Below are positions 1 through 8,703 of a stretch of 64,000 bases of DNA, in pieces. Under the pieces are notes generated by a model, which saw only the letters and a list, made by a program, of their open reading frames with translations, did not search any database and was not told the origin of the DNA. The stretch is from an uncultured Flavobacteriaceae bacterium (GTDB taxonomy: Bacteria > Bacteroidota > Bacteroidia > Flavobacteriales > Flavobacteriaceae), in assembly GCA_913051755.1 (NCBI GenBank), contig CAJXBR010000001.1, positions 1 through 64,000 on the forward strand, written 5' to 3'. Numbering within the stretch: position 1 is the stretch's first letter; each line of letters begins with the position of its first letter. A program made the position numbers and the translations under genes.

Positions 1-233
1 TGTCAAAAGTTTGTCAAATTACTGGTAAAAAAGCGTTGGTTGGAAACAATGTTTCACACGCGATGAATAAAACAAAGAGACGCTTTGAAGTGAATCTCAT
101 CAAGAAGCGATTCTACTTGACTGATCAAGAGAAATGGATCACGCTCAAGCTCTCAACTTCAGCTTTAAAAACCATCAACAGAAAAGGGCTTTCTGCTGTA
201 CTGAAAGAGGCAAAAGCGCAAGGCGTACTATAA
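1..233 (+). CDS. rpmB: 50S ribosomal protein L28 (start codon cut by window edge)
   Basis: Large-subunit ribosomal protein bL28. The window opens on the TG of the start codon; reading on from base 3 gives [10 protein letters not shown], the classic L28 N-terminus, so only the A of ATG is missing. The full protein would be 77 aa, normal for Bacteroidota. The first internal ATG would drop this conserved start. The motif [14 protein letters not shown] and the C-terminal region ending KAQGVL are typical. It leads a short ribosomal cluster with rpmG, 10 bases downstream, and the DUF4295 gene. Confidence 0.95.
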   Translation, partial: SKVCQITGKKALVGNNVSHAMNKTKRRFEVNLIKKRFYLTDQEKWITLKLSTSALKTINRKGLSAVLKEAKAQGVL

Positions 234-243
234 ATCTATTGTT

Positions 244-426
244 ATGGCCAAGAAAGGAAACAGAGTTCAAGTAATATTAGAATGTACAGAGCACAAAGAC
301 TCGGGTCTTGCAGGTACTTCACGATATGTCACAACTAAGAATAAGAAAAATTCACCTGATCGTATTGAGTTAAAAAAATTCAACCCCATCCTAAAAAAAA
401 TGACTGTTCACAAAGAAATTAAATAG
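244..426 (+). CDS. rpmG: 50S ribosomal protein L33
   Basis: Large-subunit ribosomal protein bL33, 60 aa, full length. The start [18 protein letters not shown] and the motif [12 protein letters not shown] are diagnostic. It keeps only one cysteine, in LECTEH, and lacks the paired CxxC zinc motifs, so this is a zinc-independent (C-minus) form. It sits between rpmB and the DUF4295 gene, only 2 bases from the latter, an order conserved in Bacteroidota. Confidence 0.95.
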   Translation: MAKKGNRVQVILECTEHKDSGLAGTSRYVTTKNKKNSPDRIELKKFNPILKKMTVHKEIK

Positions 427-428
427 AC

Positions 429-581
429 ATGGCAAAGAAAACAGTAGCAACTTTACAGACTTCATCGAAGCGATTGACCAAAGCCATTAAAATGGTGAAA
501 AGTGAAAAATCTGGGTCATACACCTTTGTTGAGTCAACGATGCTTCCCGAACAAGTGAACGAATGGTTGTCTAAAAAATAG
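429..581 (+). CDS. DUF4295 family small protein
   Basis: A 50-aa basic protein beginning MAKKTVATLQTSSKRLTKAI and ending NEWLSKK. The length, the lysine-rich start and the position directly after rpmG and before ftsY match the Bacteroidota-specific DUF4295 family. Its function is not established; constant linkage to ribosomal protein genes suggests a ribosome-associated role, which is inference. It begins 2 bases after the rpmG stop and is followed within about 25 bases by a terminator, so rpmB-rpmG-DUF4295 is probably one transcript. Confidence 0.85.
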   Translation: MAKKTVATLQTSSKRLTKAIKMVKSEKSGSYTFVESTMLPEQVNEWLSKK

Positions 582-604
582 TCTAAATCACAAATGAATT
601 TAAT

Positions 605-628
605 AGCCACTTTATGTGGCTTTTTTTA
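605..628 (+). terminator. Rho-independent terminator after the ribosomal cluster
   Basis: Perfect six-base stem AGCCAC (605-610) and GTGGCT (616-621) closing a TTTAT loop, followed by a run of T. It ends the rpmB-rpmG-DUF4295 transcript. An upstream in-frame ATG for ftsY would place this hairpin inside the coding sequence, which supports the later ftsY start. Confidence 0.85.
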
Positions 629-653
629 TTTCTTACATTTACAAAAAACAGGA

Positions 654-1574
654 ATGGGAATTTTTAAACGTTTTTTTTCCAAAGAGAAATTAGATAAAGG
701 GCTCGAGTCATCAAAGCAGTCGATTTTAAATAAAATTGGTAAAGCTGTTGCTGGCAAAAGTACTGTCGATGCAAGTGTGTTGGATCAACTCGAAGAAGCC
801 CTTATAAGTGCAGATATTGGCGTAGATACGACTCTAAAGATTATTGATTTACTAGAGAAAAGAGTAGCTAAGGATAAATACATGAACGCCAAAGAGCTTC
901 AAAGTATTCTGCGAGAAGAAATCACCAGCTTGTTGGAGCTACATCACGAAACCCAAACAGATGTGAAGCCTAAAGTCACCTTGGTTGTAGGGGTCAATGG
1001 CGTTGGTAAAACCACTACGATTGGAAAGCTTGCCCATCTTTATAAATCCACTGGTCTGCAAGTACTTTTGGGTGCAGCAGACACCTTTCGTGCAGCAGCA
1101 GTTGACCAGTTAAGTATGTGGTCTGATCGGGTTGGTGTTCAAATCGTAAAGCAAAAGATGGGTAGCGACCCTGCTTCGGTGGCCTACGATGCAGTCCAGT
1201 CTGGACTTTCACAAGGAGTTGACCACGTGATTATCGATACTGCTGGACGACTGCACAACAAGGTAAATTTGATGAATGAATTGGCAAAAATAAAGAGGAT
1301 CATTCAAAAATCAATTCCTGAAGCACCACATGAAGTTTTATTGGTTCTCGATGGCTCTACAGGACAAAACGCCTTCGAACAAGCACGTCAATTTGCACAG
1401 GCAACAGATATCACAGCACTAGCAATAACAAAACTTGATGGCACAGCCAAAGGAGGTGTGGTGTTGGGTATTTCAGACCAAATGCAAGTTCCTGTCAAAT
1501 ACATTGGGGTTGGCGAGGGGATGGAAGACCTACAAGAGTTTAACCCAAAAGAATTTGTAGATTCTCTTCTTTAA
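654..1574 (+). CDS. ftsY: Signal recognition particle receptor FtsY
   Basis: SRP receptor GTPase that docks ribosome-SRP complexes at the inner membrane; 306 aa with the start chosen here. MGIFKRFFSKEK is the usual short flavobacterial N-terminus, without the long acidic A domain of E. coli. Residues about 35-95 form the helical N domain. The G domain has the P-loop GVNGVGKT (113-120), the AADTFRAAAVDQL motif (141-153), DTAGR (195-199) and a TKLDGTAKGG motif near the end. It follows a terminator, so it should have its own promoter, and rimO starts 7 bases later. Confidence 0.95.
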   Translation: MGIFKRFFSKEKLDKGLESSKQSILNKIGKAVAGKSTVDASVLDQLEEALISADIGVDTTLKIIDLLEKRVAKDKYMNAKELQSILREEITSLLELHHETQTDVKPKVTLVVGVNGVGKTTTIGKLAHLYKSTGLQVLLGAADTFRAAAVDQLSMWSDRVGVQIVKQKMGSDPASVAYDAVQSGLSQGVDHVIIDTAGRLHNKVNLMNELAKIKRIIQKSIPEAPHEVLLVLDGSTGQNAFEQARQFAQATDITALAITKLDGTAKGGVVLGISDQMQVPVKYIGVGEGMEDLQEFNPKEFVDSLL

Positions 1575-1581
1575 TAAACAT

Positions 1582-2889
1582 ATGCGAACAAAATCTTTTA
1601 AAAAAAACACCATTAATGTAGTGACTTTGGGTTGCTCAAAGAACATCTATGACTCTGAAGTCTTGATGGGGCAACTAAAAGCTAACGACAAACAAGTCGT
1701 TCATGAAAAAGAGGGGAATATCGTAGTGGTCAATACTTGTGGGTTTATCGACAATGCTAAAGAAGAATCGGTACAAACCATTCTCAATTTTGCCAAAAAA
1801 AAGGAAGAGGGATCAATCGATAAATTATTTGTAACAGGGTGCTTGAGTGAACGTTATAAAGACGATTTAGAACAAGAAATCCCAGAAGTTGATCAATTTT
1901 TTGGCACAACAGATCTGCCTATTCTACTCAAAGCATTAGGAGCAAATTACAAACATGAATTGATCGGCGAACGTCTCACAACGACTCCCAAGCACTATGC
2001 CTTTCTCAAAATTTCGGAGGGTTGCGATCGACCTTGCTCATTTTGTGCCATTCCACTGATGAGGGGTAAACATCGCTCAACCCCAATTGAAGACTTGCTT
2101 AAAGAAGCCAAAAAACTTGCAGCAGATGGAGTGAAAGAGTTGATTTTGATTGCACAAGATCTCACCTATTATGGGCTTGATTTGTATAAAAAGCGACTAC
2201 TGGCTGATTTGTTGCGACATCTTGTCACAGTAGATGGTATTGAATGGATTCGCTTGCACTACGCCTTTCCAACTGGTTTCCCAGAAGAAGTGCTCAACGT
2301 GATTCGAGACGAACCCAAAGTCTGTCAGTATATCGATATACCTTTACAGCACATTTCTGATAAAATTTTAAAATCAATGCGTCGTGGAACAACCTTTGAA
2401 AAAACCAATGCCTTGCTGAGTGCATGCAAACAACGTGTACCCAATATTGCCTTACGAACGACCTTGATTGTAGGCTACCCTGGCGAAACGCAAGAAGACT
2501 TTGAACTTCTCAAAAAATGGGTTTCAGATAAACGCTTTGATCGATTGGGTTGTTTCACCTATAGTCATGAGGAAAATACCCATGCTTTTCAGTTGGTCGA
2601 TGATGTGCCTGCTGAAATCAAGCAAGAGCGTGCCAATGAAATTATGGCGATACAGTCTAAAATATCTTGGGAAAAAAATCAAAATCTGATTGGTAAAACA
2701 CTTCGTTGTTTGATTGATAGAAAAGAAGGGAATTATTATATCGGTCGTTCGGAGTATGATTCACCAGATGTGGATAACGAAATACGTATTGATGCAAAGG
2801 AACATTATTTGCGTATTGGGGATTTTACTGAAGTAATCATTGAACAAGCAGAGGATTTTGACCTTTATGCAAAACCAATCGAACGCTAG
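1582..2889 (+). CDS. rimO: Ribosomal protein S12 methylthiotransferase RimO
   Basis: Radical-SAM enzyme that methylthiolates an aspartate of ribosomal protein S12. The N-terminal UPF0004 domain has three cluster cysteines (C18 in LGCSKN, C53 in NTCGF, C87 in TGCLS). The radical-SAM motif CxxxCxxC is CDRPCSFC at 148-155, and a C-terminal TRAM domain covers roughly the last 65 residues. The start MRTKSFKKN and length of 435 aa match flavobacterial RimO, not MiaB. It lies 7 bases after ftsY and is probably co-transcribed. Confidence 0.93.
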   Translation: MRTKSFKKNTINVVTLGCSKNIYDSEVLMGQLKANDKQVVHEKEGNIVVVNTCGFIDNAKEESVQTILNFAKKKEEGSIDKLFVTGCLSERYKDDLEQEIPEVDQFFGTTDLPILLKALGANYKHELIGERLTTTPKHYAFLKISEGCDRPCSFCAIPLMRGKHRSTPIEDLLKEAKKLAADGVKELILIAQDLTYYGLDLYKKRLLADLLRHLVTVDGIEWIRLHYAFPTGFPEEVLNVIRDEPKVCQYIDIPLQHISDKILKSMRRGTTFEKTNALLSACKQRVPNIALRTTLIVGYPGETQEDFELLKKWVSDKRFDRLGCFTYSHEENTHAFQLVDDVPAEIKQERANEIMAIQSKISWEKNQNLIGKTLRCLIDRKEGNYYIGRSEYDSPDVDNEIRIDAKEHYLRIGDFTEVIIEQAEDFDLYAKPIER

Positions 2890-2965
2890 TTTGGTGATGT
2901 TTTTCATGGAATAAAAGCATTTGACTCCTTTTTTTACTTCTTAATTTTACTGTACCTTTATACAC

Positions 2966-4336
2966 ATGTCAAATAAGCCCAACACACCCAAGGGTATGCG
3001 GGATTTCTTACCGCATGAAGTGATACGTCGCAACTATATCATGGATGTGATAAAAACACAATTTGAATGCTTTGGATTTTTACCAATCGAGACACCCTCT
3101 ATGGAGCGACGAGACCTCTTGCTTGGTAAATATGGAGATGAGGGAGACCGACTGGTATTTAAGGTTCTTAACTCTGGCGAAAAAGTAAAAAAAGCAGATC
3201 TAGATGCTTTGGAAAAGGGTGAGTTATCACGTTTTGGCAATTCAATAGCTGAGAAGGCAATGCGCTATGACCTTACTGTTCCACTTGCTCGGTTTGTTGT
3301 TCAACACCAAAACGAATTAAGTTTTCCATTTAAGCGGTATCAAATGCAGCCAGTTTGGCGTGCTGATCGTCCACAACATGGACGTTTTCAAGAGTTTATT
3401 CAGTGTGATGCCGATTCCATTGGCTCTGACAGCATACTTCTCGAACTAGAGTTTATACAAATGATTGATGCAGTTTTTTCAGGCTTAAATCTTCAGGGCT
3501 GCACCTTACGCGTCAATCATCGAAAATTGTTAGAGGCCATTTCAAGAAAATCTGGAGCTGAGGATCAAACAGCAACTTTTCTTACAATAATCGATAAGCT
3601 TGATAAAGTGGGTTGGGATGAGGTTCAGCAACTGCTAGCACAAGCTGGGTTTGACAATCAATTGATCAATACAGTTCAAGAAGCATTACAAGGCAAATCA
3701 AATGCAGACCAATTAGAAGTCCTGAAGCAGTTCCTAAAAGATGATCCCTCAGATGGCACTTCATTTGATGACCTAAACTTTTTGTTTTTAAACATGGGGA
3801 AAATATCTTCTTTGGATGTTGTTTTTGATTGGACACTTGCCAGAGGATTGGATTATTATACAGGTACAATATTTGAAATTTCGGCACCAAAAAGTGTATC
3901 CCTTGGATCGATTGGGGCTGGGGGTCGATATGATAACTTAACAGGTATGTTTGGAATGAAAGGTACGAGTGGCATTGGTATTTCATTTGGCTTAGATCGC
4001 ATCGAATTGGTTCTTTCCGAGCTCGATTTGTTCCCACCTGAAATTCATACTTCGATTGACTTATTCGTTGTACATTTCAATATGAAAATGATGACAGCTC
4101 TGCTGCCCTACATTAAGGAGTTGAGGAGAAGCGGTAAGCGGGTGTATGTGTACCCAACTGCTGATCGTCTAAAAAAGCAATTGGGTATGGCAAACCAACT
4201 CAACACACCATTTGCGCTCATTATGGGTGAAGATGAATGGAAAGAAAAAAAATGTATTGTAAAAAATTTAGATTCAGGCAATCAATCATTGCTTAAACTT
4301 GAAAGTTTAAACTGGGATGCTTTGCAAAGCTGCTAA
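2966..4336 (+). CDS. hisS: Histidyl-tRNA synthetase
   Basis: Class II aminoacyl-tRNA synthetase charging tRNA-His, 456 aa. Visible signatures: KGMRDFLP near residue 9, motif 2 region VWRADRPQHGRFQEF (130-144), the histidine-binding ARGLDYYTGT motif at about residue 292, and GAGGRYDNL. The C-terminal anticodon-binding domain begins around residue 360. Upstream, TTG at 2921-2923 and TAATTTTA at 2942-2949 could be a weak promoter with 18-base spacing. No terminator was seen before the convergent pseudogene. Confidence 0.95.
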   Translation: MSNKPNTPKGMRDFLPHEVIRRNYIMDVIKTQFECFGFLPIETPSMERRDLLLGKYGDEGDRLVFKVLNSGEKVKKADLDALEKGELSRFGNSIAEKAMRYDLTVPLARFVVQHQNELSFPFKRYQMQPVWRADRPQHGRFQEFIQCDADSIGSDSILLELEFIQMIDAVFSGLNLQGCTLRVNHRKLLEAISRKSGAEDQTATFLTIIDKLDKVGWDEVQQLLAQAGFDNQLINTVQEALQGKSNADQLEVLKQFLKDDPSDGTSFDDLNFLFLNMGKISSLDVVFDWTLARGLDYYTGTIFEISAPKSVSLGSIGAGGRYDNLTGMFGMKGTSGIGISFGLDRIELVLSELDLFPPEIHTSIDLFVVHFNMKMMTALLPYIKELRRSGKRVYVYPTADRLKKQLGMANQLNTPFALIMGEDEWKEKKCIVKNLDSGNQSLLKLESLNWDALQSC

Positions 4337-4656
4337 GAATTATTGTCTTTTTTGTTTTTCTTAGTTTAAAAATGCCCAATAATTCGGCAGAAATTTTTTT
4401 AGTCTCTATTTCCGATTCACTTTCATTGCCAAAAAGAATCCATTCCACAGAACAATTAGAAAGTGGGCATGAATTTTTTTAATAACTTAGAGCTAAATCG
4501 GTGACTTTTACCTAGAGAAGTAGAGATTGAATTTCTACCATATCCTATGACACGTTCAAAAGCAGAAATTGAAAGTCTTTCAACTTCAATTATGTTTTCG
4601 ATTTTTTTTGTATTCCTGAAATTATTTGAATGTTTCGTTTTAAAACATACATTCAC
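4337..4656 (-). pseudogene. Frameshifted helix-turn-helix (phage-repressor-like) regulator
   Basis: The first 66 codons read through a small DNA-binding domain (LSISAFERVIGYGRNSISTS, a Bacteroidota XRE-like helix-turn-helix) and hit a stop at 4456. Immediately past the stop, the frame shifted by one base continues NCSVEWILFGNESESEI, the tail expected for this family (...WLLFG/TGE...). Removing one A from the A7 run near 4475 joins both halves into one protein of about 110-120 aa. So this is either a decayed gene or a homopolymer sequencing error. It fills an otherwise empty 400-base gap; the restored frame would run into the hisS 3' end. Confidence 0.65.
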
Positions 4657-4735
4657 ATAATTTCAGCATTTTATTTTAAGTTGAAAACAAAATGATATGT
4701 CAAAAATAAAAAATTCAATTCTCTTTAAAGCTAGT

Positions 4736-5752
4736 TTAATTTCCTCTATATTTTTTTTCCCATTGCCATGCTGAGAACAAAGCTTCTTCAAGTGTTTTCG
4801 AAGATTTCCAGCCAAGTGTATGATTTACTTTTGACGTATCTGCATAGATAATTCCAACATCGCCTTTTCTTCGATCACCAATAGAGTATTTTAAAGTCAA
4901 ACCTGTTACACTTTCGAATGTAGTGATAATATCCAATACCGAATTTCCATTTCCAGTACCAACATTAAACACATCAAACACATTAGTTTTTTTGATTTTT
5001 TCAAGATAATTCAGCGCACTCACATGAGCTTCAGCCAAGTCTTCCACATGTATATAGTCACGAACGCATGTGCCGTCTTTAGTTGGGTAATCATTTCCAA
5101 AAACAGTAATTGGTCCTCGAATTCCTGCAGCTGATTGAGTGATAAATGGAACAAGATTTTGTGGAACACCTAGAGGAATTTCTCCAATTTCTACTGATGA
5201 ATGTGTACCAATGGGATTGAAGTATCGTAAAGCAATTACAGGTATTAATTCATTTACTTTTGTAAGATCTGACAAGATTTCTTCACAAATTTGTTTGGTG
5301 TTTCCGTAGGGAGATAAGGCTGGTTTACTAGGCTCATTTTCAGTGATCGGAAGTATTTTTGGCTCGCCATACACTGTACAAGATGAGCTAAAAATTAAGG
5401 GAATCTTACGTTTTTGAGCCTTTACAACACTCAGCAGATTGATTAAGGAAGTGAGGTTGTTGTCATAATAGGAGAGTGGTCTCTCAACACTTTCCTCTAC
5501 TGCTTTGGAGGCAGCGAAGTGGATGATACCTTTGATTTCATGATCCTTAAAAACTTTCTTAACCTTTACATTGTTTTTTAAGTCAACTTGTTCAAAAATT
5601 GGTCTCTTTCCACAAGCTTTTTCAATGCCATCAAGGACATCAATTGTGGAGTTAGATAAGTCATCAACAATCACAACTGTGTAATTGTTTTCTAACAATG
5701 ATACGACTGTATGAGCACCAATATATCCGAGACCGCCAGTGACTAAAATCAT
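4736..5752 (-). CDS. galE: UDP-glucose 4-epimerase
   Basis: Interconverts UDP-glucose and UDP-galactose for polysaccharide synthesis; cytoplasmic, 338 aa, full length. The Rossmann NAD motif TGGLGYIG lies at 5-12. The extended-SDR active site is visible as SSSCTVYGEP (122-131) with YxxxK at Y149-K153. GDRRKGDVGIIYADTSK near residue 290 is typical of GalE. It stands alone, with the broken regulator downstream and a tRNA gene immediately upstream. Confidence 0.94.
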   Translation of the reverse strand: MILVTGGLGYIGAHTVVSLLENNYTVVIVDDLSNSTIDVLDGIEKACGKRPIFEQVDLKNNVKVKKVFKDHEIKGIIHFAASKAVEESVERPLSYYDNNLTSLINLLSVVKAQKRKIPLIFSSSCTVYGEPKILPITENEPSKPALSPYGNTKQICEEILSDLTKVNELIPVIALRYFNPIGTHSSVEIGEIPLGVPQNLVPFITQSAAGIRGPITVFGNDYPTKDGTCVRDYIHVEDLAEAHVSALNYLEKIKKTNVFDVFNVGTGNGNSVLDIITTFESVTGLTLKYSIGDRRKGDVGIIYADTSKVNHTLGWKSSKTLEEALFSAWQWEKKYRGN

Positions 5753-5766
5753 GAAGAAAAAAAGTG

Positions 5767-5840
5767 TAGCGAGGGGGAGACTTGAACTCCCGACCTCCGG
5801 GTTATGAATCCGACGCTCTAACCACCTGAGCTACCTCGCC
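5767..5840 (-). tRNA. tRNA-Met (CAT anticodon, elongator-like)
   Basis: Reading the minus strand from 5840, acceptor GGCGAGG pairs with CCTCGCT. The D arm TAGCTCAG...GAGC, the anticodon loop TTCATAA and the T arm with GTTCAAGT are all present. The anticodon is CAT. The 3' CCA is not encoded. The loop and D-arm look like elongator tRNA-Met rather than initiator; tRNA-Ile(CAT) was not formally excluded. Confidence 0.85.
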
Positions 5841-5956
5841 ATAGTCGACTGCAAATATAGAGGGTTTTGTATCAGATGTCAAACTATATTTTTATGAATA
5901 AATTTTTGTGCAACCAAAAAAGATATTATATTGGTTTTTTGATAAAAATAATATCC

Positions 5957-6343
5957 GTGAAAAATCAATTTGAGATTGAATTTGTAATTAAGTCATCACC
6001 ACAATTGCTTTACCAATACCTTTTTACCCCTTCTGGTTTATCTGAGTGGTTTGCTGATAATGTAAACTCACGCTCTGAAAAATATGAGTTTTTCTGGGAT
6101 GATTCCAGCGAGGAAGCTATGCTTATTAAAAACAAACAAAATGATTTTGTTCGCTATCAATGGTTAACCGATGAAGACGACTACGATAAGTACTACTTTG
6201 AAATGTGCATTCAAGTCGATGAAATCACCAAAGATGTTTCTCTTATTATTTCTGATTTTGCCGATGAAGACGAGTTGGAAGAGTCTAAAATGTTTTGGGA
6301 GAATCAAATTTCAAACCTCAAACAAGTTTTGGGCTCTGCTTGA
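5957..6343 (+). CDS. START-like (AHSA1/SRPBCC superfamily) protein
   Basis: A 128-aa acidic protein of the AHSA1/START-like helix-grip fold: KNQFEIEFVIKSSPQLLYQYLFTPSGLSEWFAD is typical of the family's start (domain 1-125). A GTG at 5957 is chosen because the conserved protein begins there; an ATG about 90 bases upstream would add an unconserved leader. The stop TGA overlaps the ATG of the next gene by one base (TGATG), so the two are translationally coupled. This pair is common in flavobacteria. The ligand is unknown. Confidence 0.8.
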   Translation: MKNQFEIEFVIKSSPQLLYQYLFTPSGLSEWFADNVNSRSEKYEFFWDDSSEEAMLIKNKQNDFVRYQWLTDEDDYDKYYFEMCIQVDEITKDVSLIISDFADEDELEESKMFWENQISNLKQVLGSA

Positions 6344-7182
6344 TGGTTAACTTCAACGGAAATCTTGTACAACCTTCCGAATCTGTCCTTCCCTTTTTTA
6401 ATCGAGGGTTCTCTTATGGTGATGCAGTTTTTGAGACTGTCAAAGCAGTGGGTGATAAATTGATTTTTTGGGAAGATCACTACTTCCGTCTTATGGCTAG
6501 TATGCGATTGCTTCGAATGGAGATTCCAATGACTTTCACTCCAGAGTATTTTGTTGACCAATGCAATAATTTGATCGAATCACAACCAGCAAGCGCTGCT
6601 GCATGGCGTCTGCGCTTAACCTGTTATCGCGACAGTGCTGGGCGATATACCCCAGATGAAAATAAAGTCTCATTTGTTATTTCCTGTGAGCCTTTAGAAC
6701 AATCTATCTTTTCGAGCAAAGTGCCTAATTATAGAGTTGATTTGTATAAAGATCACTATGTGCAGCTAGCAATGCTATCCAATCTCAAAACAAACAATAA
6801 AATTCTCAATGTTCTTGCTTCGATTTTTGCCAAAGAGAATGACTTGGATAACTGTATTTTGGTGAATGACAACAAAGAAGTTGTTGAAGCACTTCAATCA
6901 AATATTTTTTTACTTTTTGGCAACGAAATTCATACACCCCCTTTAACATCAGGTTGTTTGGATGGCATCATCAGAAAACAACTCATTCGTATGGCTAATG
7001 AACTAGACATCAGTTGTATAGAAACAAAAGTGAACCCTTTCGATCTACAAAAAGCTGACGAACTCTGGCTCACCAATAGTATTCAAGGAATTCGAGCAGT
7101 GACCAATTATAGAAGAAAAGAGTATCAATCAAAAAAGTATGAGCAAGCTGTAGGTCTTCTCAATGAAAAAGCACTAGTTTAA
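6343..7182 (+). CDS. Class IV aminotransferase (PabC/BCAT-like)
   Basis: PLP-dependent fold-type IV enzyme, 279 aa. The N-terminus FNRGFSYGDAVFET (19-32) and the PLP lysine K149 in SNLKTNNK are typical, as is the C-terminal substrate loop PPLTSGCLDGIIR. The family includes 4-amino-4-deoxychorismate lyase (folate) and branched-chain aminotransferases; this short flavobacterial form is usually called PabC-like, but substrate cannot be settled from sequence. The start is set by the one-base overlap with the upstream stop. Its 3' end overlaps the convergent yqgE by 9 bases. Confidence 0.8.
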   Translation: MVNFNGNLVQPSESVLPFFNRGFSYGDAVFETVKAVGDKLIFWEDHYFRLMASMRLLRMEIPMTFTPEYFVDQCNNLIESQPASAAAWRLRLTCYRDSAGRYTPDENKVSFVISCEPLEQSIFSSKVPNYRVDLYKDHYVQLAMLSNLKTNNKILNVLASIFAKENDLDNCILVNDNKEVVEALQSNIFLLFGNEIHTPPLTSGCLDGIIRKQLIRMANELDISCIETKVNPFDLQKADELWLTNSIQGIRAVTNYRRKEYQSKKYEQAVGLLNEKALV

Positions 7183-7731
7183 ATGTGGATGACTGGGTGA
7201 ATTGGCCCAGATGGCGTAATGCCCACCCAGCTTAATCATTTTGGACTTCCAAAACGAAGCATCGTTTGAAGAAGAAATATTGGCTTTTTTATCATCATCC
7301 AAAACAATCCATGTTTTGCGTTTGACTTCCTCCTTGAGCTGATCAGAACTCCAGCCAGAGTAACCCAAAAAAAACTTGATATCAGTACTTGACAGTTCAC
7401 CATTATTAATCATGTTCTTAATCACATCAAAATCACCTCCCCAAAAAAGATTTTCAGATATGGATTTTGAGTTGGGAATGCAGTCGCTTCGATTGTGAAT
7501 ATAATACAACTGATCTTGGTCAACAGGTCCTCCTTCAAATACAGAAAAGTGTTGAGAAATTTCGGGAACAAATGTGCTCAAATCATGCGCCATTGGCTTG
7601 TTTAAAATAAAACCAACGGATCCCTCATTGTTGTGGTCTGCCAACAAGATGACTGCACGAGTAAATGAAAAGTCTCCAATAATTGATGGATCAGCAACAA
7701 GTAACTTTCCATTTGAAAGGTTCGTATTCAT
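7174..7731 (-). CDS. YqgE/AlgH family protein (DUF179)
   Basis: A 185-aa cytoplasmic protein of the YqgE/AlgH family. Signatures are LSNGKLLVADPSI at the start, RAVILLADHNNEGSVGFILN (residues about 25-44) and FEGGPVDQDQLYYIHN. The biochemical function is unknown. It is read divergently from nothing nearby; fmt lies upstream on the same strand, 21 bases away, so fmt and this gene may share a transcript with recQ. Confidence 0.9.
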   Translation of the reverse strand: MNTNLSNGKLLVADPSIIGDFSFTRAVILLADHNNEGSVGFILNKPMAHDLSTFVPEISQHFSVFEGGPVDQDQLYYIHNRSDCIPNSKSISENLFWGGDFDVIKNMINNGELSSTDIKFFLGYSGWSSDQLKEEVKRKTWIVLDDDKKANISSSNDASFWKSKMIKLGGHYAIWANSPSHPHLN

Positions 7732-7752
7732 TTCAACAATTTACAACTTTTT

Positions 7753-8703
7753 TTATGGATTTTCGAAATATGCCTTGTCGTTCATTTCATATCCGTTGAG
7801 TAGTTCAAAATCGCTCATTGGTTTTTTATTTTGAAGTTGAAGTTTTTTGATATGAATGTTTCCATTTTGCACAGAAACCATGAGTTTTCGGTTTACAATA
7901 AAAACTTTACCAGGCTGATGCATTTGTTTCCCCTCAAAAAAATCGACTTGATGAATTTTGCAGTAGGTTGATGTACCATTGTTCTGAAGGCTTGTCCATG
8001 CGCAAGGGTAGGGCTGTAATCCTCTGACGAACCTTTCAATTACTTTCCCATCTACATTCCATTGCAGTTGGGTGTTTTCTCGTTTTAATTTAGGGGCAAG
8101 ATGCTCTTCAGTTTTTGGTTGAGGAATGGTATTAACTTTCCCAGCTGCGATAGATTGAAGCGTTTCAAGAACTAAATCAGCACCCAGACTTTCCAACCTA
8201 TTGCTAAGGTTTCCTGTATTTTCATCAGGCAAAATCGTTGTTTGCTTTTGTGCGATAATTTCTCCTGTATCGATTTGTTCATTAATAAAAAACGTAGTTA
8301 CGCCTGTTTCCTCTTCTCCATTGATAATTGCCCAATGGATAGGGGCAGCACCACGATACTTGGGTAATAGAGAAGCGTGCAAATTAAATGAGCCTTTTGA
8401 AGGGATAGACCAAACTTCTTTTGGGAGCATTCGAAAAGCAACGACCACAAACACATCTGCATTATGTTCTTTTAACTCGGAAACAAATGACTCATCTTTT
8501 AAGTTGGGGGGCTGTAAAATGGGTAGATTATTCTCAGTACAAAAAAACTTGATAGGGGATGCAGTCAACTGTTTTCCTCTGCCAGATTTTTTGTCTGGTG
8601 CAGTGACAACAGCAATCACTTCGTGTTCGCTATCAAGAATCTTTTGCAAAGGTGATATTGCAAAAGCTGGTGTTCCCATATATATGATTCGAAGTGGTTT
8701 CAT
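7753..8703 (-). CDS. fmt: Methionyl-tRNA formyltransferase
   Basis: Formylates initiator Met-tRNA using 10-formyl-THF; 316 aa. The start KPLRIIYMGTPAFA, the catalytic segment NLHASLLPKYRGAAPI (around 107-122) and INEQIDTGEI are diagnostic. The C-terminal OB-like tRNA-binding domain occupies about residues 205-310. Its ATG overlaps the stop of recQ by four bases (ATGA), so it is translationally coupled to recQ. Confidence 0.95.
   Translation of the reverse strand: MKPLRIIYMGTPAFAISPLQKILDSEHEVIAVVTAPDKKSGRGKQLTASPIKFFCTENNLPILQPPNLKDESFVSELKEHNADVFVVVAFRMLPKEVWSIPSKGSFNLHASLLPKYRGAAPIHWAIINGEEETGVTTFFINEQIDTGEIIAQKQTTILPDENTGNLSNRLESLGADLVLETLQSIAAGKVNTIPQPKTEEHLAPKLKRENTQLQWNVDGKVIERFVRGLQPYPCAWTSLQNNGTSTYCKIHQVDFFEGKQMHQPGKVFIVNRKLMVSVQNGNIHIKKLQLQNKKPMSDFELLNGYEMNDKAYFENP

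Noticed and set aside
3666..4037. 123-aa minus-strand open frame within hisS
   Set aside because: It is antisense to conserved hisS coding sequence and has no family resemblance; hisS is clearly the real gene.
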